Assembly: GCA_947492385.1 (NCBI GenBank)
Contig: CANLMX010000005.1
Location: 1 to 64,000 of the forward strand
Direction of reading: 5' to 3'
DNA length: 64,000 bases
Origin: Planctomycetaceae bacterium
GTDB taxonomy: Bacteria > Planctomycetota > Phycisphaerae > Phycisphaerales > SM1A02
The position numbers were made by a program, and so were the translations under genes. Below, in pieces: positions 9,134 to 17,927 of this stretch (position 1 is its first letter; each line of letters begins with the position of its first letter). Below the pieces are notes generated by a model that worked only from the letters and a program-made list of their open reading frames with translations, was not told the DNA's origin and did not search any database.

Positions 9134-9970
9134 ATGGCCACCCTCGGGCGACGGAACATCCTCACCGTGTCACGCATGGCCGAGGCCGGCGCGTACGTCG
9201 ATGCGGGGGCGCTCGGCGAGGTGCTGCTTCCCCGCCGCTACGTGACGGCGGCGATGCGGGCGGGCGCCGCGGTGGACGTGTTCCTCCATCGGGACTCTGA
9301 GGACCGGCTGGTCGCCACCACCGAGCGGCCGCTGGCGATGGTCGGCGAGTTCGCGTGCATGGAGGTGCGGGACGTCAACCCGCGTGCAGGTGCGTTCCTC
9401 GGATGGGGGCTTCCCAAGGACCTGCTGCTGCCGTTCCGCGAGCAAGGCAAGCCGGTCAAGGTCGGGCAGAAGGTGGTCGTCGCGGTGATCGTTGATTCCC
9501 GCACCGATCGCATCATCGCGAGCGCCAAGGTGGACGACCACCTTCGCACCGGGGTTCCCGCGTACAAGCCCGGCCAGGAGGTGGACGTGCTGGCATTCGC
9601 GCGCACGCCGCTCGGCTACGGCGTGGTGGTGGAGAACGCGCATCGCGGGCTGCTCTTCACCGACGGTGCGCCGCTCCGCGTGTCGTACGGTCAGCGGATG
9701 CGCGCGTTCGTGCGCGCCGTGCGCGAGGACGGGAAGGTGGACCTCGGGGTCGACCCTGCCGGGTATGCGCGTGTCGCGCCGCTGGGCGAGCGGATCATGG
9801 AGGCGCTCGGCGCGGCGGGAGGCTCGCTCCCCGTCGGCGACCATTCGACGCCGGCCGACATCCGCGCGCGCTTCGGTGCGAGCAAGAAAGCGTTCAAGCA
9901 GGCGATCGGCGCCTTATACCGGGAACGGCGGATCGAGCTCGGCGAGGGTTCGATCCGCACCCGTGTGTGA
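9134..9970 (+). CDS. CvfB/YitL-like S1-type RNA-binding protein
   Basis: EVLLPRRYV, GAFLGWGLPKDLLLPFREQ, RIIASAKVDD, C-terminal winged-helix-like SKKAFKQAIGALYRERRIEL. Confidence 0.75.
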   Translation: MATLGRRNILTVSRMAEAGAYVDAGALGEVLLPRRYVTAAMRAGAAVDVFLHRDSEDRLVATTERPLAMVGEFACMEVRDVNPRAGAFLGWGLPKDLLLPFREQGKPVKVGQKVVVAVIVDSRTDRIIASAKVDDHLRTGVPAYKPGQEVDVLAFARTPLGYGVVVENAHRGLLFTDGAPLRVSYGQRMRAFVRAVREDGKVDLGVDPAGYARVAPLGERIMEALGAAGGSLPVGDHSTPADIRARFGASKKAFKQAIGALYRERRIELGEGSIRTRV

Positions 9971-10003
9971 CGGGCCGCGGGTGACTCGCTGCGCGCGGCG
10001 CGA

Positions 10004-11566
10004 TCAGGCCTTCGCCGCCTCCACCCGCGGGAACAGCGCGCACTTGGCAAGCCGCGTGCCCGGGGGCAGCGCGCCCCATACGGTGCGCGCGGAGAACGTG
10101 CGCACCGCGCCGCCCGGGGTCCCGAGCGCCGCGTCGAGCTCGGCCATCTTGCCGGGCAGGAACGGCTCGAGCAGGACGCCGGCGATCCGCACCGCCTCGG
10201 CGCACTGCGCGAGGATGCTCGCGAGCTCTCCGGCACGCGCGGGATCCTTCGCGACCTTGAACGGCTCGGTGCGGTTGATGAAGGCGTCGACGTCGCGCAG
10301 CAGCGCCATCGGCGCATTCGCCGCGGCGACCAGGTCGAGTTCGTCGATGGCGCGGGTCCACGCCGTGACGGCCTGCGCGCAGCGCGCGGGCCATTCGCCG
10401 CCGCGTGCGGCGTCCTCCGGCATGGCGCCGTCGAAGTACTTGCCGATCATCGCCGTGACGCGGCTGGGGCAGTTGCCCACCACGTTCACGAGTTCGCTGG
10501 TGTAGGTGTCGTGGAAGTGCTGCGCGCGGAAGTCGGAGTCGCTCGCCTGGAGCGGGCCCTGCGTGGCCATGTACCAGCGCCATGCGTCCAGGCCGTACTT
10601 CGCGAAGTAGCCCTCGATGGTGGGCAGGTCGACGAAGTTGCCCATCGACTTCGACATCTTCTGGCCATCGGCGATCCAGAAGCTGTGCGCATGGATGCAC
10701 CGCGGCAGCGGCAGCTCCAGGGCCATCAGCAGCGCCGGCCAGATCACCGCGTGGAACCAGAGGATCTCCTTGCCGATGACGTGGTACTGCGCGGGCCAGT
10801 ACTTCGCGCGCTGCGCGTGCAGCCCGGGCGCGATCGAACCATCCGGGTCGCCCATGCCGAGCGCGGTGACGTAGTTGAAGAGCGCGTCGATCCACACGTA
10901 GATGACGTGCTTCTCGTCGCCCGGGAACGGGATGCCCCAAGTGAAGTTCGTGCGCGTCATCGGCACGTCCTGCAGCCCGTCGCGCAGGCGGCCGAGCACC
11001 TCGTTGCGGCGAGCGTCCGGCTGCACGAAGCCGGGATGCTCGGCGAAGAACCGCTCGAGCCGCTCCTGGAACGCGCTGAGCCGGAAGTAGTAGTTCTGCT
11101 CGGTGGCGCGGGCCAGGGGCTTGCCGCTGATCGGGCTCTTGTAGTCGAGTTCCTTCGCCTTGGTCTCGGTGTAGTACTCCTCCTGGCCCTCGTCGTACCA
11201 GCCTTCGAAGGTTCCCAGGTACACGGCGCCCGAATCGAGCAGGCGCTTCACGAAGCGCTGGACCTGCCGTTCGTGCCGCGGCTCGGTGGTGCGGATGAAG
11301 TCGTCGTTCGAGAGCCCGAACACCTGCAGCACGCGCCGGAACTCCGCGGCGTTCTCGTCGGCCAGCGCCTGCGGGGTCACGCCCTTCGCGGCCGCGCTCT
11401 TCTCGACCTTCACGCCGTGCTCGTCGGTCCCGGTGAGGAAGAACACGTCCTCGCCGCGCAGCCGCATCGCGCGCGCCCACACGTCGCAGACCGTGGTGGT
11501 GTACGCGTGGCCGATGTGCGGCCGGTCGTTCACGTAGTAGATGGGCGTCGTGATGCAGGCGGGCAT
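10004..11566 (-). CDS. metG: Methionyl-tRNA synthetase
   Basis: TPIYYVNDRPHIGHAYT, FLTGTDEHGVKVE, DGQKMSKSMGNFVD (KMSKS). Confidence 0.95.
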   Translation of the reverse strand: MPACITTPIYYVNDRPHIGHAYTTTVCDVWARAMRLRGEDVFFLTGTDEHGVKVEKSAAAKGVTPQALADENAAEFRRVLQVFGLSNDDFIRTTEPRHERQVQRFVKRLLDSGAVYLGTFEGWYDEGQEEYYTETKAKELDYKSPISGKPLARATEQNYYFRLSAFQERLERFFAEHPGFVQPDARRNEVLGRLRDGLQDVPMTRTNFTWGIPFPGDEKHVIYVWIDALFNYVTALGMGDPDGSIAPGLHAQRAKYWPAQYHVIGKEILWFHAVIWPALLMALELPLPRCIHAHSFWIADGQKMSKSMGNFVDLPTIEGYFAKYGLDAWRWYMATQGPLQASDSDFRAQHFHDTYTSELVNVVGNCPSRVTAMIGKYFDGAMPEDAARGGEWPARCAQAVTAWTRAIDELDLVAAANAPMALLRDVDAFINRTEPFKVAKDPARAGELASILAQCAEAVRIAGVLLEPFLPGKMAELDAALGTPGGAVRTFSARTVWGALPPGTRLAKCALFPRVEAAKA

Positions 11567-11575
11567 GAGGGGTGG

Positions 11576-11581
11576 ATGGTA
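11576..11581 (-). promoter_or_regulatory. -10-like TACCAT, 9 nt before metG ATG
   Basis: TACCAT-ccacccctc-ATG on minus strand. Confidence 0.5.
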
Positions 11582-11587
11582 GTTCGC

Positions 11588-12196
11588 TTACCGCAGGTGC
11601 CTCGCGACGGCCGCGACGTCCGCGCGGTCGTCGGCGAGCACCAGCCACAGCGTCCGCCCGTCGGCCATCGCCCACGCGGTTCGCCCCGGCAATCCCTCGT
11701 CGGAAACGGTCTCGAGCCATTCGTCGCCCGGCGCCAGGGGAAGCGCCCGGCCGAAGCCGTCGAGCCGCACGACGTCGCCCCGGTCCGGCATCAGGACCAC
11801 CGTGGCCGCCGTCGCGGCCTCGGGCGAGCCGTACGAGACCATCACCCCGCGGAGGGCGGGTGCAAGCTCCACGATGCGTGCGTCGATCGGCGAGAGGCCC
11901 GCGGGCGAGAGGTCGGGTGCGCTCCGGCCGGCGACCTCCGCGAGCATCGACGGAAGGCGGTCGAGCGCCGCGTCCCGCTCGCGTCCCCGTTCGGCGTCCT
12001 GCTCCGCGCGGCGCTCGTGCAGCGCCGCCACCAGCGCCACCTCGGCGAGCGGATGGTCCTGCTGGTGGGATCCGTGTCGGTCGCGCAGGCGAGGTCCCGT
12101 GATCCCCAGGACCACCGCGAAGGCCACGCATGCGAGCGTCAGGGCCGTCGCGAGCGGGCTGATGGAGGACGTGCGCGTGGGGGGCGAATGCTGCAT
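11588..12196 (-). CDS. Hypothetical membrane-anchored protein
   Basis: ORF MQHSPPTRTSSISPLATALTLACVAFAVVLG... with one N-terminal TM; fills the gap between metG and the divergent 12230 gene. Confidence 0.6.
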   Translation of the reverse strand: MQHSPPTRTSSISPLATALTLACVAFAVVLGITGPRLRDRHGSHQQDHPLAEVALVAALHERRAEQDAERGRERDAALDRLPSMLAEVAGRSAPDLSPAGLSPIDARIVELAPALRGVMVSYGSPEAATAATVVLMPDRGDVVRLDGFGRALPLAPGDEWLETVSDEGLPGRTAWAMADGRTLWLVLADDRADVAAVARHLR

Positions 12197-12217
12197 GGAA
12201 CCTGCGCATCCCGATGC

Positions 12218-12223
12218 TACGCT
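12218..12223 (+). promoter_or_regulatory. -10-like TACGCT, 6 nt before ATG 12230
   Basis: TACGCT-tggggc-ATG. Confidence 0.55.
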
Positions 12224-12229
12224 TGGGGC

Positions 12230-14008
12230 ATGGCGGGCTTCCCGACGAACCGAGTCCTCGCGGCCGCGCTGGCCGGCCTCGTGGCCGCCGGCGGCGCCCA
12301 TGCGCAGAACGCCCTCGGCGGCGGCGATGCGCTCTCGCGCGACACGCGCCACGCCGATTACTCGAAGACCTCCAGGTATGGCGTGCTCGACGCCAACACG
12401 CGCGTCGGGTCGCTCGGCGACAACGGCCAGGGGGCGAAGGTCGACTACTACTCGCGCAACCTGATCGTCACGGGCGACGTGGGCGGCGGGCGCCAGTTCC
12501 GTGGAAACGTCGGGTACCGCGAGCAGTCCGAGTTCACGGGCAACACGGGTGCGGACGACCTGCGGTTCTTCACCGCGTACAGCGTCTACTCGAGCCCGTA
12601 CATGGCGCAGGCGAACTACAACCCGCTGGAGGCGAGCCAGCAGTTCGGCGCGATCATGTACACGCGCACCTACGCGAATGCATCGGCGCGCGACATCCTG
12701 ACCGACCAGCAGCCGCTGGACGCGCGGATCGCGTTCGACCGCTTCTCGGCCGACGGTGCGAAGGGCATGCGGCGCCAGGCGGACTTCATCGACCCGGGCA
12801 ACACCCGCGACGTGTCCGAGCGCCTGAACTGGCGCGTGACGCAGTCGCGTTCCGCGGCGACGCGTTCCGAGCGCGACTCGATGGCGTATCTCGAGAACTC
12901 GCTCTCCTCGATGGGCCTCAGTGCCTACGACCGGCAGCGCCTGAAGCAGGACATCCTGCAGGGCCGCACGCAGCGCGACATGGTGGTGGGCTCCCCGCTC
13001 TCCGAGACGTCGCTGCTTCCCGGCCGGTCGCTCTCCGACTCCGACATCATGCGCCCGACGATGGCGCCCGAATACCGGTCCATCGTGGACTCGCTGCGCG
13101 CGCGCGCGGCCGACCGCCTGCCCGACCGGCTCGGCGGCGGCGAGGACGCGCGCAAGGCCGAGGTCGAGCGTCGCCTCGGCGGGGACATGGACTGGCTGCG
13201 CGGCCAGCTGGTCCGCAGCGGCGTCGAGAGCGGCCGCGACGGTGCCGGCCGCCTGCCTGCGCCGAGCGCCGAGGGCGCGGAACCGGGCACCGAGCGGCCG
13301 GGCGACGGCGCGGCAGCGCAGGGCGCCGACGGGGGCATGGGCGCGCGCGACGAGCGCGGCGCGGGAAGCCGCGACGAGGGTCCGACCAAGTCGGGAGGCA
13401 AGGACGCCGACGAGGACGGCGTCCGCAAGCCCAACATCGACGATCTCGCGTACATCCTCCGGCATGGCCGCACGCTGCAGTCGCTGGTGCCCGAGGATTC
13501 CGGCGCGATCAAGGACATGATGTCGCTGGGCGCGACGTCCATGGCGCGCGGCGAGTACTTCCGCGCCGAGGAACGGTTCCGCTCGGTGCTCCAGGTCCTT
13601 CCCAACAGCGCGACGGCGCTCGCGGGCGTCGCGAACGCGCAGCTCGGCGCGGGGCTCCACGTGAGCTCGGCGCTCTCGCTCCGCAAGCTGTACGCGATGC
13701 ACCCGGAGATGATCGACACGCACTTCGGCGCCGAGGTCATGCCCTCGGCCGTGCGGCTCGAGGCGGCGCTCGTGTCGGCGCGCGAGCGCCTCGACGCAGC
13801 GAACCGCCCGGGCGCGTCGGCCGACCTGCAGAGCGACCGGTTCGACTTCGGCCTCGTGATCGCCTACGTGGGGTTCCAGACCGACCGTCCGGCGGTGATC
13901 CGCGAAGGCCTCGACGCCATGCGCGTGGCGCGCCCGGACGACGCGATGCTGGGCCTCCTGCAGCGCGTGTGGATGCCGCCCGCGGACGCGGCGCCGAAGA
14001 AGGACTGA
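12230..14008 (+). CDS. Secreted protein of unknown function with C-terminal TPR-like region
   Basis: Signal peptide MAGFPTNRVLAAALAGLVAAGGAHAQ; TPR-like AMARGEYFRAEERFRSVLQVLPNSATALAGVANAQLGAG. Confidence 0.7.
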   Translation: MAGFPTNRVLAAALAGLVAAGGAHAQNALGGGDALSRDTRHADYSKTSRYGVLDANTRVGSLGDNGQGAKVDYYSRNLIVTGDVGGGRQFRGNVGYREQSEFTGNTGADDLRFFTAYSVYSSPYMAQANYNPLEASQQFGAIMYTRTYANASARDILTDQQPLDARIAFDRFSADGAKGMRRQADFIDPGNTRDVSERLNWRVTQSRSAATRSERDSMAYLENSLSSMGLSAYDRQRLKQDILQGRTQRDMVVGSPLSETSLLPGRSLSDSDIMRPTMAPEYRSIVDSLRARAADRLPDRLGGGEDARKAEVERRLGGDMDWLRGQLVRSGVESGRDGAGRLPAPSAEGAEPGTERPGDGAAAQGADGGMGARDERGAGSRDEGPTKSGGKDADEDGVRKPNIDDLAYILRHGRTLQSLVPEDSGAIKDMMSLGATSMARGEYFRAEERFRSVLQVLPNSATALAGVANAQLGAGLHVSSALSLRKLYAMHPEMIDTHFGAEVMPSAVRLEAALVSARERLDAANRPGASADLQSDRFDFGLVIAYVGFQTDRPAVIREGLDAMRVARPDDAMLGLLQRVWMPPADAAPKKD

Positions 14009-14929
14009 CTAGCGGATCGCCGGCTGCGCGCCCACTCGGCCCTGGAGCCCGAGCGTGCGGTAGATGCGCCGTGTCGCGTCGCTGCGGTTGAGCGTGTAGA
14101 AGTGGATCCCGGCGACGCCGCGATCCATCAGGTCGCGCGCCTGTTCGGTGGCCCAGTGGATGCCGACGTTTGCGACGTCCTCGGGACTGTCCTCGCACCG
14201 CTTGATCGACCGGAGCAGCGATGCGGGGAATCGCGTGCCTGCCGCGAGCTCGGCCATCCGCTTCAGGCCCGCGATGGACGTGATCGGCATGAGGCCCGCG
14301 ATCACGGGCACCGTGATGCCGGCGAGCGTGCACCGGTCGCGCCAGTCGAAGAAGGCGTCGTTGTCGAAGAAGAGCTGCGTGATGATGAAGTCGGCCCCGG
14401 CCGCGACCTTCGCGCGCAGGTGATCCATCTGCACGAGGGTGTTGGGGGTCTCGGGATGGCCTTCCGGGAAGCCCGCGACGCCGATGCCGAAGCCACGCAC
14501 GTGCGGATGGCGGCCGGCCTCGTTGAACGAACGCACGGCGCGCACCAGGTCCGCCGCGTGCCGGAAGTGGCCGGGCTCGCCGCCCGATGCGCCACGCGGC
14601 GCGTCACCGCGCAGCGCGAGGATGTTCGAGACTCCGCGCGCGGCGTACCCGGCAAGGATGCCGTCGATCTCCGCCTCGGTGTGTCCCACGCACGTGAGGT
14701 GCGGCACCGGGCGGAGCGACCCCGACGACTGCAGCTTCGCGACCAGGGCATCCGTGCGGTCTCGCGTGCTTCCGCCCGCGCCGTACGTCACCGACACGAA
14801 CGAAGGGTGCAGCGACTCGAACTCGTGGACCGATGCCGCGAACGCATCCCACGCCTCGTCGGTCTTCGGGGGGAAGAACTCGAAGCTCGCGGTCATGCCG
14901 TCGCGTGCGATGACGTCGGCGATGTGCAT
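14009..14929 (-). CDS. metF: 5,10-methylenetetrahydrofolate reductase
   Basis: SFEFFPPKTDEAWDAF, PSFVSVTYGAGGSTRDRT, LALRGDAPRG, GADFIITQLFFDNDAFFDW. Confidence 0.93.
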   Translation of the reverse strand: MHIADVIARDGMTASFEFFPPKTDEAWDAFAASVHEFESLHPSFVSVTYGAGGSTRDRTDALVAKLQSSGSLRPVPHLTCVGHTEAEIDGILAGYAARGVSNILALRGDAPRGASGGEPGHFRHAADLVRAVRSFNEAGRHPHVRGFGIGVAGFPEGHPETPNTLVQMDHLRAKVAAGADFIITQLFFDNDAFFDWRDRCTLAGITVPVIAGLMPITSIAGLKRMAELAAGTRFPASLLRSIKRCEDSPEDVANVGIHWATEQARDLMDRGVAGIHFYTLNRSDATRRIYRTLGLQGRVGAQPAIR

Positions 14930-14936
14930 GGGGACC

Positions 14937-14942
14937 AGTCTA
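14937..14942 (-). promoter_or_regulatory. -10-like TAGACT, 7 nt before metF ATG
   Basis: TAGACT-ggtcccc-ATG on minus strand. Confidence 0.6.
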
Positions 14943-14968
14943 GGTGCGGGCCGTGCGAGCCCCCGGCC

Positions 14969-14974
14969 TAGACT
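14969..14974 (+). promoter_or_regulatory. -10-like TAGACT, 7 nt before rex ATG
   Basis: TAGACT-ggcgcgc-ATG. Confidence 0.6.
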
Positions 14975-14981
14975 GGCGCGC

Positions 14982-15701
14982 ATGCGAACGCCTGCCCGCC
15001 TGCCGAGGCCCACGGTGGAACGGCTGAGCCTGTACCTGCGCGAGCTCGAACGGGCCGGCCCCGACGCCGCGTCCACGGTGAGCAGCCGCCAGCTCGGCCT
15101 CGCGGCTGGCGCGACCGACGCGCAGGTGCGCAAGGACCTGGGCTTCGTCGGCGTCGTGGGACGGTCGGGCGTCGGCTACGCGCGGGATCGGGCGGTGGAG
15201 GCGATCCGCCGTGCGATCGGCATGCACCGGCCCTGGCGCGCCGTGCTGGTGGGTGCCGGGAACATCGGTCGCGCGCTCGCGGCCTATGGGCGCTTTCGGG
15301 AAGAGGGGTTCGTCATCGTCGCGATCATCGATCGCGCGCCATCGATCCTGGGGCGCCAGGTGGCGGGCATCGAGGTGCGGCCGATGGATCAGCTCGCACG
15401 GGCGGTCCGGTCGGAGGGCGTCGACATCGGGATCATCGCGGTCCCCGGCGAGGAGGCGCAGGGCGTGGCCGACGCGCTGGTGGCGGCGGGTGTGCGGGGC
15501 GTGCTGAACTTCGCGCCGACGCGGCTCGACGTCGACGGGCGCGTCCCGGTCGTGGAGGTGGACTTCCGTGCCGCGCTCGAGCGGCTGGCCGCGGAGGTGT
15601 CGCAGCGCGACGGGGATCGTCGGGCGGCGGCGACGCGACCCACGGGGTCCGCAAGTCCCGCGGTTCCCGCGCGGCGGCCGCCCCGCCGTCGACCGGGCTA
15701 G
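14982..15701 (+). CDS. rex: Redox-sensing transcriptional repressor Rex
   Basis: LPRPTVERLSLYLRELE, SSRQLGLAAGATDAQVRKDLGFVG, VLVGAGNIGRALAAYGRF, GVLNFAP. Confidence 0.92.
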   Translation: MRTPARLPRPTVERLSLYLRELERAGPDAASTVSSRQLGLAAGATDAQVRKDLGFVGVVGRSGVGYARDRAVEAIRRAIGMHRPWRAVLVGAGNIGRALAAYGRFREEGFVIVAIIDRAPSILGRQVAGIEVRPMDQLARAVRSEGVDIGIIAVPGEEAQGVADALVAAGVRGVLNFAPTRLDVDGRVPVVEVDFRAALERLAAEVSQRDGDRRAAATRPTGSASPAVPARRPPRRRPG

Positions 15702-15704
15702 CAT
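15699..15704 (+). promoter_or_regulatory. -10-like TAGCAT, 7 nt before ATG 15712
   Basis: TAGCAT-ggtttcc-ATG. Confidence 0.5.
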
Positions 15705-15711
15705 GGTTTCC

Positions 15712-15981
15712 ATGGTGGTCCTGCCTCGATGCCCGGTTCGGCAACCCGGATTCCTGCGCTCGCGCGCGGGACGGGTCGCATGCACCGCCGCCACCGCGGT
15801 GGCCGCGGCGCTGGGCCTGGGAGCCTGCGCGAAGCCGCTCTTCCCCGAGAACGCCCCGCGAACGCAGTTCGAGAAGTTCGACTCGATGCGGTCGGGTGCA
15901 GCGCCGGCCGAGGAGCCCGACGTGTTCGGGCGTCCGCAACCGGCGCTCCGTGCGCGCCTGACGCCCAAGAACGACACGTGA
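15712..15981 (+). CDS. Small putative lipoprotein
   Basis: LGLGAC lipobox; start at second ATG chosen from promoter spacing. Confidence 0.5.
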   Translation: MVVLPRCPVRQPGFLRSRAGRVACTAATAVAAALGLGACAKPLFPENAPRTQFEKFDSMRSGAAPAEEPDVFGRPQPALRARLTPKNDT

Positions 15982-16790
15982 CGGATGCGGCGTCTGCAGC
16001 AGAAGCCCCCGGCGCGCCGATGAACGCGTCGGGAGGCGGCGCCCCGCGCCGTTGCTTGGACGTGAATACGACGCCGGCCACCGAGACACCTTCAGCACCC
16101 CTCCGTCGCCGCCGGCCGCCCCGCGCCGCAGTCGCGGTCTGCGCGTTGGCGATGGCGAGCCTTGCGGCCGTGGGCGTGCTCTCCCTGCCGGGACCAGGAC
16201 ACGCCGTCGGCGGCGGGCACAGCGCATGGCCTGCGCGCGCGCAGGCCGAGCTCGGGGCGGCGTCGCCGGCGCAGGCGGCCCGCGAGCCGGGCATCCGGCC
16301 CCGGACCGCACCGCTCGACGGGCCACGGTGGCGCGCCATCGTCATCCATGAATCGGGCACGCCCGCCGGTGACATGGCGAGCCTGGAGCGCCGTCACTTC
16401 CAGGCCGGGCGTGCGGGGCTCGGGTTCCACTTCGTGGTGGGCAACGGGCAAGGCATGGAGGACGGCCTCGTGGGTGTCGGGTACCGATGGGATCGACAGC
16501 TTCCCGGGGCCCACGCTCCCGCCCAGTGGCGGGCTTCGGCGCGCGGCGGGATGCTGGACGGCGCCGGGCTCAATGAATCGGCGATCGCGATCTGCGTGAT
16601 CGGCAATTCCGACCGGCGTCCGTGGTCCGACCGACAGCAGCGCGAGACGGCGAACTTGGTGCGAGCGCTGCAGCGCGAGTGCGGGATTCCGGACGAGGCG
16701 GTGCACGTCGCGCGCGAGCTTGTGTCCCCGGTTCCCACGGCCCGCGTGGGATGGCGGCCAGGCATCGCGGAGGTCGGACGCGAACGGTGA
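15978..16790 (+). CDS. N-acetylmuramoyl-L-alanine amidase / PGRP-like protein
   Basis: WRAIVIHESGTPAGDMASLERRHFQ...GLGFHFVVGNG, NESAIAICVIGN; GTG overlaps upstream stop (GTGA); ATG 16020 is an alternative start. Confidence 0.7.
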   Translation: MTDAASAAEAPGAPMNASGGGAPRRCLDVNTTPATETPSAPLRRRRPPRAAVAVCALAMASLAAVGVLSLPGPGHAVGGGHSAWPARAQAELGAASPAQAAREPGIRPRTAPLDGPRWRAIVIHESGTPAGDMASLERRHFQAGRAGLGFHFVVGNGQGMEDGLVGVGYRWDRQLPGAHAPAQWRASARGGMLDGAGLNESAIAICVIGNSDRRPWSDRQQRETANLVRALQRECGIPDEAVHVARELVSPVPTARVGWRPGIAEVGRER

Positions 16791-16982
16791 TTTTGCCTGC
16801 AATCCCGGCGCCTCCGGGTCGTTGCACCCCTTCGGTGGGTCCGCTACCTTGTTCCGACTGTCGGCCGCCCCGGAACCACTGGGGTCACCTCCCTGCCGGC
16901 GTCACCCCTCCGTCCGCCCGCCCCGCGGCCGGGAGGGCTCCTTCCGGAGCATCCGCGGGGCAGCCGTGTCCCGTGCCGTCCG

Positions 16983-17927
16983 ATGCTTAGCCATTCCCCC
17001 ATCCCGCGCGAGCTCTTCGGCTACAAGGTGATCGATCGCCTTGGCGAGGGCGCCGCGAGCGTCGTGTACGCCGTGATGGACAAGTCGCGGCAGGTGCTGG
17101 CGCTGAAGCACGTGGTCCGCCGCGCCGAGAAGGACCAGCGGTTCATCGACCAGATCAAGCAGGAGTACGACATCGGATCGAAGCTCGATCACCGGAACAT
17201 CCGGGCGATCCACCGATTCGTGAAGAACCAGAAGTCGGTGCTCGGGATCGCCACGGGCCCCGTGTCGGATGCGGCGCTCGTGATGGAGATGATCGATTCG
17301 TCGACCCTCGAAAGCGACGACCGGCCGAGTGCTGCGAAGATCGCGCGCTACTTCGCGCAGGCCGCCCGCGGCCTCGCGCACATGCACGAGCGTGGCTTCG
17401 TGCACGCGGACATGAAGCCATCGAACATGATGGTGAACGACGACGGGACCGTGAAGGTCATCGACCTGGGCCAGGCGTGCGCGGCCGGTTCGCGCAAGGA
17501 GCGCATCCAGGGCACGCCGGGATACATCGCGCCTGAGCAGGCGTTCAAGGAGGAGATCGTCCCCGCGACGGACGTCTACAACCTGGGCGCGACGCTGTAC
17601 TGGGTGCTGGTGCGCGGCAACATCCCGTGCGCGCTGCCCGCCGGCGAGACGAATCCCGACATGCGCGTGAAGCCGTCGCTCATCCGCCTGCCGCGGCCGC
17701 TCCACGAGACCGACCCGCGCGTGCCCGAGGAGTTCAGCGACCTGGTGCTCGGGTGCGTCCAGGTTCGGCCCGAATCCCGCATCGCGAGCATGGACCTCGT
17801 GGCCGATCGCCTCGACGCCATCGCCGACCGGTGCGAACGGACGGGCGCGGGCAAGGCGCTCGAGGGCCCTGCCGGGATGGGGACGGCCCCCGACCGCCGG
17901 CTCGACAGCCAGTCGACCAAGGGATGA
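16983..17927 (+). CDS. Serine/threonine protein kinase (cytosolic, short)
   Basis: LGEGAASVVY, VLALKHV, FVHADMKPSNMMVNDDGTVKVIDLGQA, GTPGYIAPEQ. Confidence 0.85.
   Translation: MLSHSPIPRELFGYKVIDRLGEGAASVVYAVMDKSRQVLALKHVVRRAEKDQRFIDQIKQEYDIGSKLDHRNIRAIHRFVKNQKSVLGIATGPVSDAALVMEMIDSSTLESDDRPSAAKIARYFAQAARGLAHMHERGFVHADMKPSNMMVNDDGTVKVIDLGQACAAGSRKERIQGTPGYIAPEQAFKEEIVPATDVYNLGATLYWVLVRGNIPCALPAGETNPDMRVKPSLIRLPRPLHETDPRVPEEFSDLVLGCVQVRPESRIASMDLVADRLDAIADRCERTGAGKALEGPAGMGTAPDRRLDSQSTKG

Noticed and set aside
10511-12229. Long N-terminal extension of the ORF ending at 14008
   Set aside because: The upstream part is antisense to metG; a signal peptide starts at ATG 12230 with a -10-like element 6 nt before it.
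14935-14976. Rex autoregulatory operator at the metF/rex palindrome
   Set aside because: Sequence does not resemble the TTGTGAA-N4-TTCACAA Rex box and is fully explained by two mirrored TAGACT -10 elements.
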